Shown piece after piece: positions 1 to 14,360 of a stretch of DNA of 64,000 nucleotides. The position numbers and the translations under genes are program-made. This DNA comes from Tubiluchus corallicola (Eukaryota > Priapulida > Priapulimorpha > Priapulimorphida > Tubiluchidae), in contig JAQGDQ010000699.1 of assembly GCA_030141605.1 (NCBI GenBank), positions 32,501 to 96,500 on the forward strand, given 5' to 3'. Numbering within the stretch: the first letter of the stretch is position 1; every line of letters starts with the position of its first letter. A model generated the notes under the pieces. It ran no database searches, had not been told where the DNA came from, and saw nothing but the letters and a program-made list of their open reading frames with translations.

Positions 1-747
1 ATAGTATACATTTTAACACAATTTATACTGCAAAAGCGTTTAAGATAATTACATGATAGACTAAAATCTTAATTAACGGCCGGCGAATCCAACTATTGAT
101 GACATCACAAACGAACACAATTTTTAACAGAAAAAAGATTTCATGGGCATTTTTGCACGTGTTTGCAAAAGCAAAAATTTAACTACAGTACTAATAAAAG
201 AGACTCAGTGTATTCTACTAAACTCGGCAAGTTTTAAGATAAAAATTCATATACAAACTAACATATTTTTCAATATCAAAAACATTCCAAGAGCGTGTTG
301 CACGTGTTTGAGAAAGCGAAAATTGAAGTTCAGTGCTACTGTAAGATATTCAGTGTGTTGCACTACAAGTACGCAAATTTTGAGGTAAAAATTCAAATTT
401 CAAATTTACCGCTGTACTCACGCATGAGCTGTCGAACGTGTGTAGTTTGTCACAAACTAACATCTCAATTGAGAGGTACAGCACCTGTTTTTTTTTCGTG
501 CAATGCGTTTCCGAAATGCAAGCGCTAGTGCCCGTCTAACTAATGAATGGCGAAATGCATGTAACAGTGAAGAACTAGTGGCGCGAACGCGAAATTGGTA
601 ATAATTCTTTCATGTAAGTCATTTTTGAAAAAATAGAATGTTTCCTTTCAATATTTTAAAGAGTAGACTGTTTTGACCTACAGTTTAGGATTGGGTCCGG
701 GTTTTGCCTTAAGTCAATAAACGCTCTTTTAATTATTTTTTTCACAG
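1..747. other. Intron or upstream region with degenerate duplication
   Basis: No exon is recognised. Two stretches, about 150-250 and 295-400, share the pattern 'gcacgtgtttg..aaagc.aaaatt' followed by AT-rich sequence, indicating an old local duplication. The region probably belongs to the intron before polycystin exon 748-906. Confidence 0.4.
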
Positions 748-2495
748 ATGCTTAATAGGAAGCCAACATCTACGGATGCTGTTCAATCAGAGTTCAAACA
801 CGCCAAAGTTAAATCGTTAACAGTTTATCCAACATTCAACTGCCGTGATTATAGTTCCATTGACGAGTGTAATATGAAGAAAGCTGAATATGACAGAAGA
901 CAGGAGGTGACTGTGTGGTCAATTTTAAATTCACTTTTAATTGTTTTCATTTTAATCTTTATTTCCTAAAATTATCGATCATATACTTTGTTTATACATT
1001 TTTCATATGGAACGCCAAAGGGAAATTTAATGCTTATTTTTTATATTAATAAATCGTTTTAGAATAATAATATCCGAATTTTGAACATTCGTAATTCATT
1101 TTTAATATTAATGATTTAAGAATCGCTGTTAATACTTATAAATCATAATATTAGCCTCTTAATTATTACTGTTAAAAATAATTATGAGTATTCAAAATTG
1201 AATTATTAATACTCAAAATTTGCCCTGAATTTTTAATATTAAAAATCAATTATAAATATTCATAAATCATTTTTTTAATATTCACCAATGAATTTTTAAT
1301 ATTAATAAATGAGTTTTGAATATTAAAAAATAAGAAACGCCAAAATGGAATTTAGTGCTCATTTTTAAATATTAGTAAATCAATTTTGGATATTCATAAA
1401 TGATTTTTTAATATTAATAATTCAATTTTGAATATTCATAAATAATTTATTAATATTAATAAGTGTGTGGTCTCTTAATATAGAAAAACGATTCATTAAT
1501 ATTAATAAATTATGAATTACTAATATTAAAAATCATTTATGAATATCCAAAATTGATTTATTGATATTCAAAAATAAGTATTAAATTCCACTTTGGTGTT
1601 TCTTATTTTTAAAGATTCGCAGAACAGGTACCGAAATGCACGGCAAAATCACGGAATTCTTCGACCAATTTATGGACAAAATGGTACCAGGCCAAGTAAG
1701 GAGCATTGAACAAGCGTTGATGCAAGTTAGGTAAGCTAGTTTTAAATAACTCAAGGTAAGCAAATTTCACAAATTAGTCAAACTACTTGCTGAGCATGAA
1801 GTCAACATGCTTCATAAATGATTGTGCAGTCACATGGTGGTACAAGAAGCTGTCACAGGCTTATCACATTGCGAGTTGAGATTAAAAGGCTTCTATCTGT
1901 AATAATCCGGTTATTAAAGACCTATATTATTGTGTATTATTAAAGATCGAATTATTATTATACACAAGATTCATTTAATTATTAGAAATGTAAAAAGTCA
2001 CATTTGAAATTACACATGAGTTCAAATTATTATACATCTCTTTACAGTAATCAATTTAAAACACTTCTATCTGCATTAACCAATCAACATCGTCTAATTT
2101 GAAGAAATGACGAATGAGAAATTGTTTTACAAAACTGACTTTGTGGCGAGCTGCTGTCCACTCAGATTTTGACATTTTGTTGAAGTAAATTACAGAAAAA
2201 CAACATATATTGACAACTATATATAGATATAGATCGAATGTTTAGTGACGTTTTGTCCCAATTTAGAGTTTCGTCTTGAGTGTAATTCAATTGAATGAAC
2301 CTATGACTTTACTGAGAACAAATTGAACGATTACCTAGGTAGACTAATTTTACAAAGCAAGCTATAGTATGCATATTAATTTTGCTGTAAATTTTTAATT
2401 GTTCTGCGATTTTGTAGATTAGCAATTTGTACCAATGGTGAAATGAAAATGGCAACAACAACAATAACAACTCCAACAGCAATAGCAACAACAGC

Positions 2496-2541
<46 letters not shown>

Positions 2542-3921
2542 ACAACGACAGCAACAGTGACAGCAACAGCAACAGCAGTGACAATAACAACGACACCGGC
2601 CACGACCATGACAACGACAACGACAACAATAAAAGCATACTATTCATCATTATAGTAGGCCTACTATGCAGGTGCATCCTTTTCAAAAACTTGGTTTCAG
2701 CTAGTGGCTTGACAAAAACATGCCAATCATAATTTACAGAAAGAATCAGATGCATTTCATATAAACATGCTAATTAAATTCTGGTAACATAATTAATATC
2801 AATGTGAATTAATAGGAAACCGTAATGAAGAACAAGTATGAACTTCTTATTAGAACTAGCTCACATAGAATGACAGGATATTTTACACCTATGTAATTAA
2901 TTGCAAAGCTTCAATTGTTACGTCAGAGTAATTTGAGTTGACAATTTTTGAAATACTAGATTGTCAGTAATCACATGCGAGGACATTCGTGCAAATGGAT
3001 TGTCTAACGAAGTAGGTGGTACCGGAGTCAATTTGCCGTCAACCATTTTGGATGAGACTGATGGTTGTGATTCTTCAGGAATGGTGAAAACGCAGGTGAA
3101 TTTTACACAAATTTGACTTTGCAGGACCGATTTAGTAAAAAACTTATTAGTTTTCCTTATGCAAATTAAAATTATTTTCCCAAATTTAGTATCTAAGAAT
3201 GAAGCTGGTGTTGGGCTCAAATTGCATCGGATTAGACTAGACCAGATGACTAAACTAGGCAAGACGAAAGTAGATTACAATAAATAATAACATCATTAAA
3301 ATGTTCCGTTGAAAATGGATTAAAAAGAAAAAATAATGCAACTGTAAGAAAACCTGGATATGAGTTATCATGTTATAAATTATTAAATTATAATCAGGAG
3401 TCAATGAAAAAAGAGAGAAGGCGTGTCTTTTGTCGCCTTTGGAAAATAGCTTCCAAACAGTTTTACTACTTCAATTTCACCAATAATTTTTAAATTACTA
3501 ATTGGCCTCAGCAATTCAACAAGGGATGGGTACGTAAAGACTTAAAATTTATAATTACTAAAAGAGGTTGTTTTTTGCGCAATGGTTGTTTGAGAATTCT
3601 TATATAATTTCTCCATTATTCCAGGTTCATGTTCTAAACACAGAGAAAGGTTCGTGGGGAAACAATCGTGAGCAGGTCCTCAATGTTACAGCTACCCAGA
3701 GTATAGTCTTAAGTGGCTCAGAGAGAAGCAAGCTTGTCGTGAAAAACCTCACTTCTCCTGTCAAACTGACATTTACTAATCACGTTTCCATGCCTGAAGT
3801 TGAAGTAACGAATCCTGTTATTAAAGAAAACAGGTCGATGATGTATCACACGATAAAACTGAAACTGTCTTCATGTGCGCTATTCTTACATCTGCAACTG
3901 TTCAATGATACCACTGAGAAG
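748..3921 (+). CDS. Polycystin exons 1-4: ectodomain, REJ-to-GAIN segment
   Basis: Residues about 1-236 of the model. Exon 748-906 (53 codons) and exon 1615-1730 (IRRTGTEMHGKI..., ending in a helix with QVRSIEQALMQV) look like the helical subdomain of a GAIN domain. Exon 2960-3095 reads RLSVITCEDIRANG... and then GVNLPSTIL. Exon 3625-3921 reads VHVLNTEKGSWGNNREQV..., followed by SKLVVKNLTSPVKLTF, the typical GAIN beta-sandwich pattern of polycystins, where an N-linked glycan site (NLT, NVT) is common. The acceptor of the third exon was placed at the 'ctag' before 2960, because only this choice keeps phase with AG left over from exon 2. The true N-terminus, LRR/PKD/REJ repeats and signal peptide, if present, lie outside the window. 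Confidence 0.82.
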
Positions 3922-6900
3922 GTTAGTAAACAAACATTATCAACAGCAAGGATTAATGATTGTTTTCTTTCATTTTCTATGTAATATATGGTTGTTTTCT
4001 TTCATTCTTTATGTAATATATAGTTGTTTTCTTTCATTCTTTATGTAATATATAGTTGTTTTCTTTCATTCTTTATGTAATATATAGTTGTTTTCTTTCA
4101 TTCTTTATGTAATATGTAGTTGTTTTCTTTCATTCTTTATGTAATATGTAGTTGTTTTCTTTCATTCTTTATGTAATATGTAGTTGTTTTCTTTCATTCT
4201 TTATGTAATATGTAGTTGTTTTCTTTCATTCTTTATGTAATATGTAGTTGTTTTCTTTCATTCTTTATGTAATATGTAGTTGTTTTCTTTCATTTGATGA
4301 ATGACATGGATTCTGAATTGAATCTACATTGTCAGTTCAATTCATCTTAAGAACCGGCAACGATTTTCACTAGAACCTTCTTTCTAGGAATTTTGTCTCT
4401 GTAGGTACGACTACATATGTGCGCAATGCGTGATGCGTGATTCGTAATACGTAATGCGTATACAACAGTTTATATTTAAACACGTGCAAGTGTTTCAATA
4501 TGTACGTAATGCGAGATCTATAACGCGTGATGCGTGATACATATACTCTCGAACGTGATGGCTATCGTCTTAATACGCATTACGCGCACGTGGAGTCGGA
4601 GCTTTAGTATAACCTTTGTGTTAGATCTCAAATTTGTGCTTGCTAACTTTGAAAATGTGCTCATTGAATTTTACCATTTCAATAAGGCAATTCTGGGTAG
4701 GGTTCTTTTATTGGCAAACTCCAGAGACTTACTCACAATATTGTGTAATTTCAAAACTGCAGGTTTTCAGTTCTTTTTATAAAATTACTAAAAAAACAAA
4801 TAACATCATTTTGCTGCACAAGAACGCAGCCATGAATTAGACCCGAGCCTAGAGTAAAAATTTAACTAATTGGAAAATCGTGAGCTGTATTTGATCCTTG
4901 TAACTTATTTTAAAATCTGCCTCTGTCTTTTATATCTATTTAAAACAACAAACTATAGAATTGACGGTTAACTGTCGACCAGATTGTGGAAAAAACGTGA
5001 AAAACATAGTTTAGTGACAAAGACCTATAACCAAAAATACACAAAAAAATGAAATACAGACTGCACCTTAAACGAATACTATGTAAAAAGGTAATACTAT
5101 GTAAAAAGCATAGATAAAACCACCCAAGAGAAAAGTGTTTTGCAAGAAATTAGAATTTCTTTCTGGAATTTTTCTGAGCTTGGTAGTATACAATGAAGAT
5201 GATGTCAGCAGTTGTCATTAGTATTCAGACTGTACACTCGTTATGTTATTGGGTAAAATTGAGTTTAATAAAATAATGTCTAACGAAATCAGGCATTGTA
5301 GGCAGTGCAATATCTTTATTAAAACCAGATGTTTTGATCAGCTGTTGAGAGTTCTCAATAATACATCATTCTTTAAAGATCTAATTTAAAAATATTAGAA
5401 AATATCATTTCTAAATTGCTTGATCAAATGTAAAAAAAAGTTAACTTAAAATTTTTATACACTTCATTCTTTTAATTTAAAATTTGAAAAATATGTTTTA
5501 ACGTGTAGCATCATAATATTACAGCGGTTTGATTTAACCCAGTATCAGAAATACAGATGCAAAATCTTATCATATTAAACATTTCTTTCAAATATTTCCT
5601 ATATTGATCCCTTGAAATTTCTACAGTTCGATGGTGAATTAATACATTTAAATTTTTTAACAGAAGGTTAAATGCCTTGCACAGAACTAACCCACAAACG
5701 TTTGATGAAATCACAAGAATTAAAAATACCTCCAGCCTCGTTGCAGGTCTGCTTGCTGTGTTAAAATTACAAAGTATTAGGTATAAACGGTTAATTTTAG
5801 CTATAAACCGTGGTGCTGCCATCTGTGTGGTTCAGAGTAAGCTAAATTAGCACACAGTGATAAAGAATGCCAGTAAAACATATAAATTCTACAGACCCTC
5901 CATAAAATTTTTACAGTGTTATACTATAAGTGTAACATTCCATTTTGGTGATCAAGTAAGGCTTTAATGTTTTAGTAAAATGGCCATATGGAGGAAGCAT
6001 TATCTCTTCATTCTGAAAATCTGCACTTGCTAATCCTAGTATCACTTATTGCAGCATGGGTTTGTCAAAACGGGTTGTTCTTAAAACAGTGCTCCTTAAT
6101 ATGAAAATGTGGTTTTTATTTCTAAATTTTAAATTTTAAACTCTTTTTAAATGTATAAAAAATTTTAGGTTTAACTTATTAGATATTATGAATATGAAAC
6201 ATTTTAGAAATACCGTATTTGTACGGAATGATGTACCATTGACACTGACCATATGACCGAAACAGCTTGGTTTAATAAAGAAATTCAGTTTGTTGTGAAA
6301 AGTTTATTGTCAGTGAATTCTTTGTGAGAAATTACCTAGTAAAAGGTCAACAGAATAACTATGCAAAACTTTATTAAACACAATTCAAGTATTCCGTTAT
6401 TTGATAGTATGCCTACAGCTATAATATGCCTTTTCGCAGTTTCATTGTGCGCATGTGCAGTTGCTATAGATCAAAGGTTAAGTGTACCACAGCAACGCGT
6501 CTTAACAATAGCCGTCACGTGACATGTGGGTAAAGCAAAGTTGTCTGCCACATCACTTCAGTAACTTCAGTTGTTTCACGTGGACTTTACTTAATTATGC
6601 ATTAGTCTGTGTGTAGAGTGATTTATTAGGTGGCTGTTCCTTGGGAACAAGAAAAATGAACTAGGTAAGGTTCTAGCTAGCTGTTAAAACCGTTACAATT
6701 ACAACAGCATGGGCTGCGAGGCATTGTCAAATGTACACAAATGTATTTTGTGGTCCATCTAACCTTTGACCTTTTCACGATCATCATCAATCGCTGGAAC
6801 TGTAAAAAGGTTTATTAAGCGGGTCGTACCTACTCGTGAATGATGTGAAGGCATCCGTGACTGTTTTGTATTCCCTGTTTTCACTTTTTCAGGTGTCGTT

Positions 6901-9900
6901 TTTGGTTTACATGAACCTCAATAGCTTTCCAACATTTGACAATTATGAATTCGTGTGGCTCGTGGAATTTGATAACACGCAAGGTCTGCATTTATACGTT
7001 TTTATGTTTGATTTTTTACTGTCATTTTTAGCCTTTTCACTGTCAACATTACTATCTGAGTGCTGCAAGACTGAACAGAAGTTAAATACTAGTTTCGAAT
7101 TGGCTTAGTCACTCACTCTTACTTTCTTGCACGATCGTCATATTATAGTAGGATCAATATAATGGGAAAAATAGCCCTACACCAAAAAATTGCAAGAAAA
7201 CGTTTTTTTGGAGTTTTTTGTAGTATTTTGTCCAGTGAATAACATATCCAAATTATTCAGAAATTTGAGCATTGCAAAAGGTCTAACTCTTACTTTAAAG
7301 TGTCTGAACGTTTTGTCATGGTAAGCAGCATTGCACTGAAATAATAATATCAGACTGTAAGAATATGGGTATTCTGGCTTTAAATGCCAAGAAAGAGCCT
7401 AAACCGTGGCCAGATTTTAACACAATGCATAGCTATGAGGGTACAGTTGTTTCACAATATGACAGATTTTGTTTTTCACTTGCAAAGACTGTGGACCAAT
7501 AAACTGTATGGGTAAATACACTACTTTTCTGGAAACAGAGTGTATGGCGATTTTCTTGGAAAAACCTTTATTAAGATATTTTTGATGGTTAAGTTAATTA
7601 ACCATATTAAATTTTATTGCCGCCCAAATTATCTCCTGTCCACAAGACTTAGCATCCCTGTGTCCAACTAATTGTGTACGGAAAACCTCTCCAAAATGTG
7701 TCCCACATATAAATGTTTCATGTCCAATGTCACGTACCCTCTCAGACATGAGTTTCATGTACCCGAATAGATAATGCTAAACTAAACTTAACTTTTTATA
7801 TATTCAAGGTCCAGTAAGTATGTTTGTATCCAGAGACGAGATGGATGGTAGGACAGGAAGGATTATTGTTGGCATTGTACAGTGTGCAACGGACAGTGAT
7901 CCATCATCCAACATCATGAGAACAGTGCAAATAACCGACAAAACATCAGACGTGTAAGAAAACTCTTCAAATTTCACGCAAATTGAATTATAGCAAAACT
8001 TTTTAGCCGTTTAGAAAAGTAAGTTGTTTAGTTTACTTACCTTTTCTTAAGTAAGGTAAAGTAACTTTCTTAAATTACAGTTTACTTACTTACATCAACT
8101 TACGTAGCTTTTCTTACTGCCACACGATTCTCGCATGATGATTTCATTATCAGAAAAAAGTTATTCTTACTCTGGTTTTTTCATTGATGTCTTCTTCACC
8201 ATGTTGGCGCTTTCACAAAAAATCCAAGTAAGTGTTCTTTTAAATGATGGTCATAGCTATTCATGGTTTCTTAACACATTTTCTTGGTATTTATTAGTAT
8301 ATAACTTTAATACTTAGTCACTTATGAATATTTTGCATTTTCAATTATTTGCTTACTTATATTTAAACATACAACAATTTTTCTACATGCCTGCTTATCT
8401 ATTTACTACCTACTTACTTAAAGTTGCCTACTGACTACTTAACTTTATCTACTTTTTTTAATAAACATATTTTTATTCAATATTATGAAGCTTATGGTAA
8501 ACGGTCTAAATGAACTAATTTGAACCCCAGACTTACACATACATGAAAAATTACAAACAACTTACAGAAATAAATAAGCAATAAAGTATAGGAGGACATT
8601 AAATTATAAAAAAATGCATTACACTCTGTAGTCTCACTAATTTCTAATTTAACTGTTAAAGTACTGAATATCAAAATGACTAATTTCTATGGTGAAATCT
8701 ATTGGTCTCCTTAATATACCTCTGTACTAATTGAAATATTTATACATTTAGATCGTGGCTTAGTTGTGAATTATCAGATAGAAGAGTTAATATTTTATCC
8801 TGTGAATTAAGATTATTGAAATTAACAGCTATGGTATTAGAAGTAAATGAATAACGTCTATGTAACTCAGTAGGGCCTACTTCAAATTGGTCCCGATTAT
8901 TATTACCAAGTTACTTTGATAAACTCGCGTGCTTGGTCGGAGAATCAGCTGTAACATTTCTAAATTCAGGAAAAGGGGTGACTGAAGTAATAAATTATAC
9001 TACTACTACGCCTTATAAAGTTATTCTACTTTACAGCAATTTTATGCGTATATCGTACTCATGTTGAAAGGATTTTTTGTTCGTTTTCATTTTAAATCTC
9101 CCGCAATACTGTTCCGACGGCGCCATTACATGACGTCACCTACGCATAACGTAAATCAGGGGAAGAAAAGGCAATGTTAAATTACGTTCCAAAATACTTT
9201 GTTTGCAAATCTATATTGCTTAGTATTTCGCTTACCTGCTGGAAAGACTTATGTATCTAGAAAAAATAATTTAAAATGCTCGTGCCATTTTGCAAAATGT
9301 AGCTGGCTCACCCTCCAGGGTGCGCCACTCGCTAATCAAAAACGCATTTTTAATCTTATTGACGAGATAATGTAATTTAAAATTTTAGTTATTTAGTAAC
9401 ATGTGTGCTACGAATGCTCTGATTATTTTTTCAAACTTTACTCAATGTTTCAAACTTTTTCAAACTTGTTTCAAACGACCTACCGTTAAAATGGCTGCAC
9501 CTAACGGTCATCGCGGGAGTTCAAATTTACAGGTTTTGTACAGTCTTGCTGCAGACGCAAGCCGTGTATACAAAAAGGCAGTATGTAAATGGCATAAAAT
9601 TCCAACGCGAAATTTTAAGCTTTATGTAAGGGTAGGGTTTCTTGTGTTCTAATCTTTGGCATGACACGGTCGGGAGTTGAACACGTGACCTCCTTCCTGG
9701 AAAAGGAGCACGCAACGACTGAGCTACGCCACGGGGGTTTATCGTCACCTATTCTAGCTGCCTAACGTAACATCAGATTCATTCATTTATTAAATTTTCG
9801 TCTTTTTTAGATTATTGACCAAAGAAGTGAAGACAAAATTCACGTACCACTATAAGTTCTGGTTTACCACAGCTTCGTGTGCATACTTGAGTGAAAATGG

Positions 9901-12900
9901 CTACGAATTTGATGGTTTAGAAGTATGCATGTTTGTGTTGCTTAAAAATTTAGAAGTAAACGAATACAGGTTGTTTAGGCGATTAATAGTTTTGAGATAT
10001 GCATATTTATAATGTTTAAAAATCTGGTAATTTACAAAAATAAAGGTTTATATTGGTTAACAATTTAGCGGTTTGAAGTTGATAGGCTTTACAAGTCTGA
10101 ACGTAAATTTATCAGTTTTTAGGTACACAACTGCGTGCTTGTACTTTTTAAAAAAAATTAGTAATCGCGGAAGTGGAAGTGATGGTCTTTTAAGGACCCA
10201 AAAAGATTCACTGCTGAACAATATTAACAACAAAACATGAAAAAATGACAAAATTGCAAAAAAATTCCACATTTCCTGTTGAAAACACAAATTGTTTTGG
10301 AAGTACGTAGATTCTTTGTGCTTACAGACACCCAGAAAAATATGTTTGTTTTTGTACAGACAGCCATTATTGAAAGAATTAATGATAGTCTACAGTGGCG
10401 TTGTACTTCATAAAGTCAACATTTTTTGTTCGTAACTCATTATTTGTTTATAACTTAGATATTTAGCAACATAAGATAAGTAATTGAACATTTAATAGAA
10501 TAATCGATATTATATCCAAATAAAAAGGTTGATAGCCAACTTCATTTTTTTTGCTGATTTCCCATATTGAAAGCGTTTTTAGTTCTCTAGACTCGCACAG
10601 CTGCTTTCAGGTATCAAGTGAATCGACATCAGAGAAGACAGTCTGCCTTTCTAATCATCTCACTGACTTTGCTGCTGGATTTTTCGTGCCTCCTAATGAT
10701 ATCGACTTTGAGTATGTATTCAGTAACTTGGACATTGCAAGCAATCCTACTATATACATCACTGTGATAGCTCTTGGTATCCTCTTCCTGATCATCAGCG
10801 TCTGGGCTCGTAGAAAGGACAACAAAGATGTGGAGAAGGTAAGAAAGGGGGAGGCAAGGAAAACTAAAACCAAGGAAAATCAGGGGTGTTTTCCCTAGTG
10901 GCCTGCAAGATTCAATTTATTAACTACATTTAGATCAAAGTAAAATGTGATTGAAGTAAATTGTTATTAAATTAGACTAATACACATAAGATAGGCCTTT
11001 ATTTGCATAATGGAATGGAAAATTGATGGTTTGCATAAGCTACTAATCTGGCTTATTTATGGCCTACTTAATTTCAAAACTTGAGTTTTTACTGATTTTA
11101 ATTTATTACTTTCATGTATCTTGTAACAGTGTAATAGTGCTTGTCCCTGTATGTTTTACCTTGCTTATTTTTAAAAAAAAATATTTTATAATTATCTTTT
11201 CATGATGCACTATAATTGAACCTTTTGGTTGTGATGATGATAAATAAACTTGCAGGGTTAAATAAACAATTGAGCAACATCACTAGATGAACAGTGAAAA
11301 ATTATGTGAACATTGTGAACATTGTGTTACCAACATATTAATGAAGACAAGTTTAGGAATAAACCAAAAAAACTGTCAGCGTTTACCAAAAAATTAATAA
11401 AGTAGTAATTTGTTCTCTGTTTAGTATAAAACATGTTGTATGTGGTGGAGGGATGAGGGGGGGGGGTTGCGCCAACCACTATAACAAACAGTCAGTTATG
11501 TCTAAGCAAGTGGTTCGTAACCTTTTACTAGCCAAGTACCCTTTCGAAATTCACTGATGTGCCGCGAACCCCGTAACATTTTTTAGTATGAATTTCAAGA
11601 AACATTTTTTACTACTATGATTTAGCTGTACAAGCAAAACCGATAAACGAAACACCAAATGCTTGAAAAAAGACGATCGGATGTCAAATCAGAAGACGAT
11701 CTTGCGGTCGAACTTTGAAGTAGCCTCAATGGCCGCCTGTTCACCCCGGCTTTTCCGAAAACCGACAACCTGCCGCCATAAGCCAACGCATTTGCTGTAC
11801 CAAACGTCTATTTCACTTAAATAAATTAACCCCGTTATAACGTCAGGCAGTGTACAGTGAATTACCAGAAAAAACGCTATTGTGTTGCAAAAACAATGGC
11901 CTTTCGAAAATACAAACAATCATGATGTTCAAGGATTTAAATCTTGTAACTCTTTGCTCACACCACGAGGCCGTTACTCCCCTAAAATTCGTACAGCAAA
12001 AAAGAACATACTGATTGGTTACGCGACACGACTTTTGTGTGCCCTGGTCACAGGTTAGGAATCACTGGTCTAAACGGACAATTCATCCGCCACAATTGAG
12101 TTCATTACAGTAGATATAAAACGTAGATTCTATACAAATCAAATCATTTTTCATTATGAGAAATTGAAGTTTCTCTACCTGGTGTAATTCTTAGCACCAA
12201 GATTTGCTTATGTTAACTTTATCATTTTTTCACATAGATGCAATTAAAAATTAATAATACCATTAATTTGTTGATTTGTTTTGTTTAATCACTAACTTGG
12301 CCTGTTTTATTTACAGGTTGGCTCAGCACCTATGATAGATAACAATCCCAAAGATACATATTACTATGAAGTTGTAGTTTTCACAGGCTTCAGCAAAGCT
12401 TCAGCTACTAACTCAAAGGTTTGCAAACTTGTTCACTTGCTTTGTAGTGCATCATATATTATATTATATTATGTTATGTTATGTTATGTTATGTTATGTT
12501 ATGTTATGTTATGTTATGTTATGTTATGTTATGTTATGTTATGTTATGTTATGTTATGTTATGTTATGTTATGTTATGTTATGTTATGTTATGTTATGCT
12601 ATGCTATGCTATGCTATGCTATGCTATGCTATGCTATGCTATGCTATGCTATGCTATGCTATGCTATACTATACTATATTATATTATATTATATTGTTCT
12701 GCCGCGGGGTTCTCGCCGCCCAGGTACTTGTAATAACCCCTGGACGGTTCGAACCAGAGCTTTCGGTGGGCGAGAGGCCTCTCTTCGAAAACCATATCCT
12801 GAAACGAGATTAGTAAACTAAACGACTCGGATCGGGCATAAGGATCGACCAGAATGCTCCACTGGCTGTTGCTGATGAATAAATGACAAAAAACTTGAAA

Positions 12901-14321
12901 TTAGCAAATTGTTATTTTTATAGTAAATGAAACTTTATGATGAATATCGAGCAGCTGACTAAACACAAAAAAAAACACAAAGAGTAAACGACCCTCGAGG
13001 GGTTACCAAACCCTCACATTTGCACCCAAACAGTTGGGTGATAACTCCTGTGAGGGCAGGTGCAAGCTTGTCCTATTTGGTGTTCAAACTCCAGCAACCA
13101 CTGAACTCCAGTAAACAGAATCTATAGATTTTGCACAGGTGAAATAGGTAAGTATTTAATTTTGAGTCAATTAGGAGGTAGCATCTGTGAATTTTATGCA
13201 GGTAAGGTCGTTACATTTTGATTTATAGGGGTGTTTTACTTTAAAGTGACTTTGAAATAACATACAGGCCGCCTATTTCTGTCCTTGAGTGAGTGAAAGT
13301 TTGAACGTAAAACAAGCCGAAGTTCAGCCACCGCAGTAATATCATACAAAATCATTTAGACATTACCATACTGCAGTTACTATATCCCCCCCCCCCCGGC
13401 AACCTAGCCTAATTTTGACTCATTTCCCAGTGTCTTCAACGCCCCATTAGTTTACAACAGTAATGTATTTTTACATGCAATCAAACAAAATGTGTTATTT
13501 GCAAAGGTTATTTGGATTTTGAATTCAGGTCAACTTTATTTTGTCTGGAAATTTCGATGAAACGGACGTGCGGTTGTTTGCTGATGAAAAAAGAAAAATT
13601 TTTCAAAGTGGAAACGCAGATTCTTTCGTTATGGCAGTACCTAGGTAAGATCTGTGATAAGACTAGCAAAACTTTAAAGGACCATGAAAATGCCTCACCC
13701 AAAAGTGATCTTATTAAGCTGTGCGTCTACTGTAGATTATTGAAATTATCTGTAACAAAGTAATACAAGTGCCATTTTTACTGCGTACCTCAGGAATACG
13801 TCGTACTTTCACGTTAGAACAGGCCCGTTTTATTGCCAATAATCACATACATTTGCGATAATTGCAGAGCGTATTCTGCCTACTCTACAGCGTACACCTA
13901 CTGTACGGTCTTTGTAAGGTTTCAATTGTGTCAAATATTATATATTTACAATTGTTGGTTATTCATTGTGTTCAAACACCTCATTGGACTTTTCAATGCA
14001 AATATGTAAGGTGAGAAGTAAACTTTTATGTTTATACTATAAACATTTTTAATCTTAGGGTACGACTCCATGTATACGTAATGCATAATGCGTGATTCTA
14101 ATTAACTAATCGACATTAATATATATAATTAAACATCGACTAATTAAACAAAGTAGTGGCGGCATCGTCATCACAAAATTGGTAGTCTTTTAAAAACAAA
14201 TGACATTATCGTGATCAAAACCTAGTCAGTATATAGAGAATGGTGTTTATCTACTTTGAAATGCAATGATAACATCGTTATCGAGTTAGTGGCATGTAAG
14301 TCTAAAAAGAAACAATGTACT

Positions 14322-14360
<39 letters not shown>

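Noticed and set aside
8010-8110. 'cttacctttt' / 'aagtaaggtaaag' hairpin with many splice-like motifs
   Set aside because: Short AT-rich inverted repeat in an intron; no conserved product or exon could be assigned.
11689-11919. 76-aa minus-strand frame
   Set aside because: It lies inside the non-autonomous hAT element and does not resemble a transposase.
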